This document shows positions 56,426 to 64,000 of a DNA stretch of 64,000 nucleotides, piece after piece (within the stretch, counting starts at the first letter, position 1; every line of letters begins with the position of its first letter). Source of the DNA: Psococerastis gibbosa (Eukaryota > Arthropoda > Insecta > Psocodea > Psocidae); contig OZ020490.1 in NCBI GenBank assembly GCA_963971405.1, positions 15,649,464-15,713,463 of the forward strand, in the 5' to 3' direction. Both the position numbers and the translations under genes were made by a program. Under the pieces are notes generated by a model. That model had not been told where the DNA came from. It worked only from the letters and a program-made list of their open reading frames with translations, and searched no databases.

Positions 56426-57806
56426 TAACGGAAAAGCTGAGACAAGCAAGACCATTGACTAATGTCACAAGCAGTGGCGGAGCGTGCATGTAAGGCGGGC
56501 AATGCCGCATTACACACAACAAATCCTTAGAATGTATTAAGAGCTTCGTTGAAATCAATATAGGAAACCGACAGCAAATAAGATTGTGTGAGCATGATGT
56601 TACCAACGCAGCCTAAGAAAATTCAGAATCTCGTCACGTTAGAATTTTCAAATGTTTTCTTTCTTGTTTTCAAATGTTCACTTTAAAAAAAAACATAAAT
56701 TGAACTTAAATAAATAGTACCAATATTAGGTTACTATTAATACGTGGATCTTATTAGTTAAATATTTTTAAGCAGGGGGCCGGGTTATTAGTAGGTATTT
56801 GCTTAAGAACGGTAGTTTCTATTATCGCATCTATTTGGTGCCTTTTAAGTTACTGTATATAATTTTGTATTTATTAAATAAGTTATTGTACTGTAGTGCA
56901 ATAGGAAGCCAGCCGACGGCCTCCCACTCCTATGCACGGTAAAATATACACAACCAAATGTTTTATACACGTTATATTGTATTTACAAATATTTACATAT
57001 CATATTCTTAAATCTTTATAACTAATATTATTCCATTATATTAAAAAATAAATCTATAGTATTTTTTTGTCTTTGTGAAACTATAAAACCTTCTTTAGCT
57101 GGCGATATGTGTAAGGCAAAATATGTAAATTTTGTTGGGCTTTTCAGCCCCTTCGCATGAGACAAACTGCGTACGCCTACGGTACTGTATTGTATTTTAT
57201 ATACATTCCTAGCTTACTTGCTTACCACTCCTATCCAAGAGTCCATGAATTCCAAGAAGAAGAAGTCCAAGAATTGGTAGGACATAAACCAGCCTCAAAA
57301 ACAAGCCAGAATAGGCATTTTGTCGACACGCCAGCGACATAGAAATTGTCAGAAGAACATTCAGAAATAGACTGTTATTTGTACATACCCATTTCTTCCC
57401 TAGATATATTCTCCGCGTCAGACGCCCAGCGTCTAACGTCCGTGTGTGCTGGGCATAACCAAACGATTCAGAACCAGTGATAGGGGTTTCACTTTCTCGA
57501 TCACTGCATTCCTAATGGCATTAAGATCAGTATCAAGCCCACTTGCCATTTTAAGCCGAGCTGGAAGCCCAGACCTTCCAGTTGGTAGCCTAGTTCTCTA
57601 CCAACTGGGGGGGGGGGGCTACGGTGTGAACCTACGATAGATACCATAGATTATTGCAACATTGAGGTTAGTGTCAGTACAGAATGAAACTAGCCTACTC
57701 TCTAATGCAACCCCCCCCCCCCCCAATCTTGTTACGTTTAATCCATTAAGACATAATCGGACGTATTGCTAACGCGTACTGTAAAAGCCTCAACGTATCA
57801 TCCAGC
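56426..57806. other. Intergenic, no gene seen
   Basis: AT-rich. Contains a G run (57607-57618) and a C run (57711-57724) about 100 bp apart. Short ORFs at 57157-57342 and 57446-57640 have no recognisable domain. Confidence 0.5.
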
Positions 57807-57872
57807 ATGGAGGCAGGTCTCACTCAACAGGGAAGACTACACAAAGGCAGATTCTACGTAGCAGATCTGCAG
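57807..57872 (+). CDS. Candidate first coding exon (22 codons)
   Basis: CAGCATGGAGG is a fair start context. The frame MEAGLTQQGRLHKGRFYVADLQ-type (22 residues, phase 0) ends exactly at a strong donor CAG-GTAGGT. No matching downstream exon can be found in the window, so it may belong to a gene with a long intron or be chance. Confidence 0.3.
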
Positions 57873-58774
57873 GTAGGTGTTTTTTTTTTAATAACTCTAT
57901 ACAACCATTTTCTTGGGACCCATGAGGTCTAATTGAATTGTATAATTATTTTGTTTTGTTTTTTCTCTCAAATATACTGTATGCTCGCCTTTTGTTTTAT
58001 TTGCAATAAAGTCGTTTTTTTATTTCATTTTTTTTAAATTTCATTTCATTATGCACCCTGCCGACCGGGTAGGCGGTATGGGAGAAACAAAGGTCAGCTG
58101 GGGAGTGGCCGAGTGGGTGCACATCTAAAAAATGTGCTTCAAAATAATGCCTTTGTACACAATGTATCACGACAGGTCTTCCAGCAGATCTGCTACCACT
58201 TAGAATATGCCCCTTTTGCAATAGGTCTAACTAAATGTCCTGCTGAAATGGACCTAGGCCATGGTTTTTCGGTCATTATTGATATTTTTTCCATATGAAC
58301 TGATAAACGTAGTCGATGGCAACCCACACAGGCTATGAGCGATAACGGGCAAGCTGAGACAAGCTTACCATTAAAACAATGTAACTGACTCAACCAAGTG
58401 CAGGTCTATCTAAGAGCAGTAGGTTTTATATGTCATAAAACTAGCTTCCTAGCTTATTAAAGGAACATCCCTTATTCACTATGACTTATACACAAAAATA
58501 ACAGTTTAATCATCATAAACTGATTATATAGTATGTCTATACTTAACTTACGCTAATCTAAAATTTAGCTTAAAAGAAGACACCACAATAGAAGACGATA
58601 TTACGCTAATTTACTGAACCTTACTGCGTTTCAGTATTAAAAATAGGATAAGTTCTATTACTTTTTTCATATTCTGTTTTTTTTATATTATTATTTAGAT
58701 GTTAACAATGCACTTGTATTAACAGAATTGAGAAACGGCATCTTCTAAACTTGACAATAGAGGCGACCCTTCAG

Positions 58775-58915
58775 CAAGGCCGTGCCCAGGTTTTTGTTTC
58801 GGAGAGGGTCCAAATTTTTTTAACGTATTTTATTAATGAAAGTCCTTCTGTGTACAGCCCTTCTATTTCGGAGCGGGTCCGGACTCCATGGACCACCCCC
58901 GTGGGCACAGCCTTG
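58775..58915. mobile_element. hAT-like MITE, CAAGGC-GTGCCCA ends
   Basis: CAAGGCCGTGCCCA and TGGGCACAGCCTTG, flanked by CCCTTCAG and CCCATCAG (7 of 8). 141 bp; two TTCGGAG-GGGTCC motifs lie inside. Confidence 0.8.
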
Positions 58916-58923
58916 CCCATCAG

Positions 58924-59790
58924 GGTTTCCATCATCTGTTCTTCACAGGACTGATGATAGGAATCCCGAAACGTCGCCCCATTCCCCTGACAACGGGCTC
59001 TGACCTAATAGTTCGATGACTGTCAGACCTGTAATGACTACTAACACAACATGCAATGTAAGTTCATCTAACCCTTTGTCAAATAATAACATATCACTGT
59101 CAATAACCAATACCAATACATTCTAGGAAGACCGGCCAAATTATAATAGGGAAAGTGCAACGATCGCCAGTGCCAAGGACATATCCAGGTCTGGGAGCCC
59201 AGCTAGGGCACCAAGGACTGGTCTTACCCCGCAATTTTAAAGTAGACAAACGATGTTATTTTTTTCCTTAGACAAAAGTCATGTTTTTCTCTCGGTACGA
59301 AAAAGCGGAATATTTCTCCTATTTGGTGCTTATGGTGCTAATCAAGCAAAAATGACAGTGGCTCAAGGATGGATCTCTCCCCCCTTCCCCCACAGAACGA
59401 CATTACGCTAGATAATTATAAAATAGATTGTTTAGTCCCCCCCCCCCCTTGGAGTAGCTAGTCATCTTGCTAGAGCTGGCCCATTTTGTGAAATGTACCA
59501 TACCATATAGCCCACTACCCGCAATAATATAGCTCTAATAAAATCTTTCCTTTTTTATAGTAAAAACAACAACTACACTAGGGGTATCATCGGTCCTGCA
59601 ATGCCTTGATTTAGAAGTAACTAAGTTTGTGCTGTTCCTCAGCCTGCTATTGGCTTAGCCAAGTGGCCGTAAAAAAAAAATAAAAAAATAAAAAATAAAA
59701 ACAACTACTGTTGTTTTCCCACCGGCGAGCATTCCTACAGTCCCCATAAAAATTTCATCTGGTCCGCCAGACTGGTACATTCTTAGACCA
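58924..59790. other. Intergenic, no gene seen
   Basis: Contains a C run (59437-59448) and an A-rich stretch near 59670-59700 following GCTTAGCCAAGTGGCCGT, possibly a retro-insertion tail. Confidence 0.4.
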
Positions 59791-60133
59791 TATAATACTC
59801 TAGACACGCCATGTTAGAATTTCCAATGGACCAACATAAAATGGCGTCACACACTGGCAAAAGCATCTGCTTTTAGATGCGGGAACGCGATCGAGTTTGT
59901 TTTAGTTAATTAATTAATTGGAGTGAGAGAAGATTTTTTTAACTTTGGTAAAACATATTTAATATTCAAATATTAAATTATAAACTTTTAACGATCAGTA
60001 CGTTATTTTTTCAAAAAACGAACTAGGTAATCTGGGCTATGACGTCATCCACTGGCAAAAGATAAATATAATGTTGGTGCCCCAACTTTCTCATGCATTC
60101 TATATTCTATAATGCCGTGTCTAGAGTATTATA
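59791..60133. mobile_element. Foldback MITE, TATAATACTCTAGACACG ends
   Basis: TATAATACTCTAGACACG at the left and CGTGTCTAGAGTATTATA at the right are perfect 18-bp inverted repeats; CACTGGCAAAAG occurs on both sides in direct orientation. The AT-rich centre has no ORF. Confidence 0.8.
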
Positions 60134-60335
60134 AGGGTTAAGGGTACATTCATGAAGGGGAGTTTATACGCTCTGCTCCCCTTGACAACTAGTCAAATCC
60201 AAATCAACTGTAATATTATCATAATTAACTGTCACTATTTTAAAACGCTGATTAAAAATTAACACTTCAAATGTTTCTCCAGATAAAAAAAGTGAATAGT
60301 CGTCAACAAAGTTGCTTTGAACCAAAGGTAAAATC

Positions 60336-60480
60336 ATAAGAAGACCATGTTAAGCGTAAGCAATAAGCACTGTAGCTAATTCAATTTACGCACCACAAAA
60401 GGCTTCTAGGACTATAAGTTTTGGTTGCACTGTTGCAGTCATTCTTATTGCTTATCCGAGACTCGGTCTTGTTACAATAT
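60336..60480 (+). repeat. Hairpin unit 1
   Basis: AAGACC near the start pairs with GGTCTT near the end, and GTAAGCAATAAG pairs with CTTATTGCTTAT. Tandem neighbour at 60492-60625 and a relative at 63541-63672. Confidence 0.65.
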
Positions 60481-60491
60481 ATAAGGTAAAT

Positions 60492-60625
60492 TTATAAGAA
60501 GACCAAGTCAGAGGAAACTACTAAGCTCTGCAACGATTCAACTTATGGACTCAGTGCGCTGAGGACCACAAGTTGCGGTTATTGTCGCTCTCATTCTTTA
60601 TCCGTGACTAGGTCTTGTTATAATA
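60492..60625 (+). repeat. Hairpin unit 2
   Basis: AAGACCAAGTCA pairs with TGACTAGGTCTT (one bulge); CAACTTATGG and CCACAAGTTG form an inner stem. It follows unit 1 with a 12-bp gap. Confidence 0.65.
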
Positions 60626-60742
60626 TACCTTCGGTGCAAAGCAAAGTCGCGGTATATAGCTACCGAAATTGAAACACAAAGAAGGAATGAAACCGGATAT
60701 TAACAAGATAATTATTTACCTAACTATGTAAAAGAAGCTCCG

Positions 60743-60852
60743 TCATTCGGTTCGGTGGGTTACCGGCGGGAACTCTGAGTCGTCATCGAATTGAAACCGC
60801 CCCTCTGGAGGGGGCTCCAGCGCTGTCACCATCTCGCGGACTTTGTCGGACT
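60743..60852 (-). CDS. Candidate terminal exon, WIP/verprolin-like C terminus
   Basis: A clean acceptor (TTCATTTTAG) ends at 60853 on the minus strand. From it an open frame of 35 residues reads SDKVREMVTALEPPPEGRF, then QFDDDSEFPPVTHRTE, and stops at 60745-60743. The start is split (2 bases finish the preceding codon). The GRFQFDDDSEFPP stretch resembles the WASP-binding end of WIP/verprolin (RFxFxxxSDLPPP), which would make this an actin regulator, but the match is short. Upstream exons should lie above 60860 or beyond the window; I found none. Confidence 0.45.
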
Positions 60853-61211
60853 CTAAAATGAATAACACAAATTTTTAATGGAATAAGTGCACTCTGAGCT
60901 AGTGCAATTTTTGACGACTCTATTCCTGGGCAGTCCTATCACGCGAGAAAATCTAAACACTAGTGGGAAAATAACGGAAAGAAGTTGAACTTTAATTATT
61001 AGGAAATGGACTCCCACACAATCCACTTTTGCACCAAGTCAAATTGCAAAGGAAATATTTATGGTGAAACCAACAATAAATTAGAAGAAATGTTCCCTAT
61101 ATTTTGATACTTTGTGCGTTATGGGAGGTGTGAACATATCTCATTGGATGCACTATGAAAAATATTTTCTGTGAAATATGATTTGTTGAATTTGACTGCA
61201 AAAAACGGATG

Positions 61212-61787
61212 GCGGGGTGCTATTTATTTAGAGACAACTTAGTAAGAATATAATATTTATTTGCAAAAACATACACTAATTAAATACATATAAGTATGTA
61301 TTGTTTATATACAGTATGTATAGTAATTCCTTAATAGAACTCATGTTACCGGGATACGATTACAATATACAATAAAATATCAAAACATAAAATATTCAGT
61401 TGTACTCATTCATAGAATAGTAACTATTCTTGAACTGTTCAAAAATAATAAAAAAGTAGTATATGCAATAATATTTATATTAAAAAAAAATTGAAAGACA
61501 GATGTCATAAAGTAGAAGAAATCAATGTTTGAAATACACTAATTATTGAACTTTATTTGTAAAAAAAAAAATAACGGGCCAAACTGTGGTCAATCAGTAT
61601 TAGCATTGAATATTTAACTAGTGTTATATTATATTCAATGGTATTAGTACACATCAAATATAGAGAAATATCTTTTTATACTTTATGATATCTCATTTCT
61701 GGTTCTCTGTAATCGAAGTTTCATGTGCAATTTGATTTTTTAACTTTGTGTTATTATTAAGTTGTCTCTTAATAAATCGCACCCCGC
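61212..61787. mobile_element. Foldback element, GCGGGGTGC ends
   Basis: GCGGGGTGCTATTTATTTAG and AGAGACAACTTA at the left are matched by TAAGTTGTCTCT and TAATAAATCGCACCCCGC at the right. The interior is AT-rich and non-coding. Confidence 0.75.
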
Positions 61788-61929
61788 TTTCAATTTTCTC
61801 TACGATCGATATTTCCTGTGGAATTTATTTAATATATAAAAAAATACTGGGTATTTGATTGTTTCCTAATGTATTTTGAATCAAAATCCACATTTCTTAC
61901 CTTTATCGATTTTCTCACTGAATCAAACC

Positions 61930-62095
61930 GCCCAGGGATCTCATATTCAGCCAATCATTCTTGGTAAATTAATTTACGATATATAATCTAAGCTTTGGTG
62001 TAAGGCATATCGCAGCCAATACAATCATTCCCGCTAAATTAATTTACCAGATAATCTAAATTCTAAGCTTAGAGTTAGGTGTAAGGTAAATCTCG
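61930..62095. repeat. Tandem repeat, about 80 bp x 2
   Basis: CAGCCAAT-CATTC, TAAATTAATTTAC, ATAATCTAA and GGTGTAAGG occur in the same order twice. Confidence 0.6.
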
Positions 62096-62099
62096 ACCA

Positions 62100-62530
62100 A
62101 GAAAACAGGGAAGCAATGTAGAAAAGCTGCTATGGGAGGAGGGTTTGTCTCTCTACAAATTGTTTGGTGACATTTCGGGCAAAATGATTTAGTTGCATGA
62201 TAATGCTCCCAGTTGTACAGAAAGTACAAGGAGACGGGTCCACAGGCCTGTGGGTGCGCTATTTAAGAATTAGAAATCTGTTTTTCAAGCGAGTGCTAAG
62301 TTTTACCTGAAATTTGGGCGGACAATTTGTGGAGACACAACACTACGACGTGAGGCATATGGAGGATAGCGGTTTTAGGCAAAGGTTAAATATTGTGCTT
62401 CGAGCCCTGAACCTTCGAAGAATGTAACTACAAACCGTAAGCAAGCCACTATTTACCGCATCCCACAGCACTGGACAGTTTGGATTTGGTCGTGGCGACA
62501 GTTGTTTTAGCTAAGAAAGCTGAATGAATA
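62100..62530 (+). pseudogene. Mariner/Tc1-like transposase scrap
   Basis: The plus strand has LHDNAPSCTE near 62195-62225, matching the conserved HDNAP box that holds the second catalytic Asp of mariner-type enzymes. A broken HPTALDSLDLV near 62465 fits the following S-P-D-L region. Stops and frameshifts are frequent. A remnant only. Confidence 0.5.
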
Positions 62531-62599
62531 ATATAGTGCGTATGAAGCATTGGGGAAAATGTAATTTCTTTGGATATTGGATCACGCAAAAATCAGTCA

Positions 62600-62890
62600 G
62601 TTATTACTTTTTTTTAATTAACTAGACAACTTATTGAAGATTTAGTCTATTCCAGTTTCATGGGACCATTTTATACAGAATATCATATTTTTCATTTTTC
62701 ATTTCCCCACGAGTTTTAAAGTGAAAACATTTTAGCCCCCAGTAATTTTTATAAAATACTTGTAATTACCAAACACAAAAATTAAAAATACGTTATGAAA
62801 TGATGTATGAAATTGTTTTCTACAACTTGAATAAACTAGACCTTTAATAAATAAATTAAATTAAAAAATAAAAATTGATTTTCTAGTTTC
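62600..62890. repeat. Diverged hairpin related to 62908-63300
   Basis: TTAATTAACTAGACAACTTATTGAAGATTTAG at the left and ACTAGACCTTTAATAAATAAATT at the right are degenerate versions of the arms of the adjacent foldback. Confidence 0.45.
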
Positions 62891-62907
62891 TGATACGAGA
62901 ATAAGAA

Positions 62908-63300
62908 TAAGAATGTACAGCCCGTAGGAAAGTGGCTGCCAGAAATTTGATACTTTTTTATTTGTTATTTAATTAACTAAGCATGTTATTAAAGATTTGG
63001 CTCATCAAAGTTGTAGAAGACTACTTCATGCATCATATAATCAGGTATTTTTAGTTTTAGAAATTGTAGTTTTTTTTTATAAAATCGATTATACGTGAAA
63101 ATTTATTGTTTATAAAATATTTGCATGTTTATGAAAAAACTACAATTTCGAAAATTAAAAATATCTTATAATATGATGCATGAAGTAGTCTTCTACAACT
63201 TTGATGAGCCAAATCTTTAATAACATGCTTAGTTAATTAAATAACAAATAAAAAGTATTAAATTTCGGGCTGCCACTTTCCTACGGGCTGTACACTCTTA
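62908..63300. mobile_element. Foldback MITE, GTACAGCCCGTAGG family, complete
   Basis: TAAGAATGTACAGCCCGTAGG and CCTACGGGCTGTACACTCTTA ends; arms as in 55217-55586, here with both ends intact. Confidence 0.88.
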
Positions 63301-63540
63301 ATAAAGTTAGTTTGGTATTTAGTCACGTGGCGAACAACCCTGCCACTGCAAAGCAAAGTCAAGCTCAAGCAAAACAAATTAGAACTACAGCACAAAGCTT
63401 TGCTTATGCAAATATAGCGGAGTTAGTTTTTAGGCATGACGTCCACAGCAAGTGATTACGCGAAAAAGAAAACTTTCAATCCACTTTAAATTTAAACATT
63501 TCGCCTTCGCGTATATTACCTTGCAGTGGACGCCCAGCGT

Positions 63541-63672
63541 TACAAGACCAAGTCATGGGTAACCACATAGCACTTTGTAGCAATTCACATATACGGATCG
63601 ACTTTACAATAGGACCTTCAGTTGTAGTTACTGTGCCACATATTGGTTACCCGAGACGTGGTATTCGTATAA
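63541..63672 (+). repeat. Hairpin unit 3
   Basis: GGGTAACCACATA pairs with TATTGGTTACCC, the place where unit 1 has a different but also complementary pair. TAGCACTTTGTAGCAATTCA aligns with AAGCACTGTAGCTAATTCA of unit 1. A further fragment is near 52535-52580. Confidence 0.6.
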
Positions 63673-64000
63673 TTCACCTTCAGAGCAAGGTAAGCCTGTG
63701 CATGCACAGACATATTTTTTGGAAAGTCTGACTTTGTCGCTGCTTGCACTGGCTAGTCTAGAGTTCTACATGGAACTGACATGGAACATTCACTCCTTCC
63801 ATTTAAAAAAAAAAAAATTGTGATCCCAGTCACGTTTTCTTCGGCCAGTCAGTGAAAAAGACACGGTAGGTGCCACCAGAAATTAAAAAACAAAATGGCG
63901 GAAGCGAATGTCCCATTTCTATAGAACTCTAGGTTAGTATAGTAGCCATCTTGGATTCATATACGCATGATCTACTCTGATATGGGTAAGCGATTTGTAC
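63673..64000. other. Window end, no gene seen
   Basis: No coding signal. GCCAGTCAGTGAAAAAGACACGGTAGG near 63845 is loosely like the 6.7/7.1-kb repeat. Confidence 0.35.

Noticed and set aside
58110..58200. tRNA-Leu/Ser-like box A (GTGGCCGAGTGG)
   Set aside because: No box B at a proper distance and no cloverleaf; a lone motif.

Overview
This is a eukaryotic nuclear window. It has spliced genes with GT-AG introns and long AT-rich spacers full of microsatellites. It also carries a dense load of degraded non-LTR retrotransposons, a BEL/Pao fragment, tRNA-like SINEs and many short foldback (MITE-like) DNA elements. The gene content (a secreted insect-cuticle-style protein, TRAIP/nopo, a UPF0415 protein, a ceramide-1-phosphate transfer protein and a four-helix membrane protein with an arthropod feel) and the I-like and BEL/Pao elements point to an arthropod, probably an insect with a mid-sized to large genome. 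I cannot name the species.

Five protein-coding genes can be read. (1) 8136-8801 (+): last or only coding exon of a small secreted protein. (2) 18535-11363 (-): a complete five-exon gene for a UPF0415/DUF1308 protein (C7orf25 homologue, 405 aa). (3) 20878-25361 (+): a complete six-exon RING-H2 and coiled-coil E3 ligase of the TRAIP/nopo family (386 aa). (4) 29015-34188 (+): a complete four-exon ceramide-1-phosphate transfer protein (CPTP, 230 aa). (5) 45410-51802 (+): a three-exon four-transmembrane protein with a very long charged coiled-coil tail (782 aa). Each is supported by splice sites whose phases all agree. Weaker candidates are a terminal exon at 60743-60852 (-) with a WIP/verprolin-like end, a first exon at 57807-57872 (+), a 63-codon ORF at 40826-41014 (+) and a short exon at 17987-18107 (-).

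Everything else is mostly mobile DNA. 1-7200 holds a non-LTR remnant, SINEs, and an I-like RNase H fragment sitting between two copies of a 341/404-bp flank. 9-11 kb holds a hAT-like MITE with a perfect 8-bp duplication. The introns of the C7orf25 homologue, TRAIP and CPTP carry inserted repeats; CPTP intron 1 hosts a 5'-truncated retrotransposon bounded by a perfect 13-bp duplication. 35.9-39.0 kb is a decayed BEL/Pao pol. 39.1-42.8 kb is a repeat cluster. 53.7-56.4 kb is a cluster of nested palindromic elements. 59-64 kb holds more foldbacks, a mariner-like scrap and a repeated hairpin unit.

The most unusual signal is a family of at least ten palindromic elements (20.3, 21.9, 28.3, 33.4, 34.8, 53.7, 54.2, 55.8 and 56.0 kb, several nested). 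All share the core ACGTGGTAGCAGACAT but have copy-specific arms. Within one copy the two arms match each other closely, including private changes, while arms differ between copies. Three are hairpins within hairpins. This pattern suggests that one arm is repeatedly re-templated from the other.
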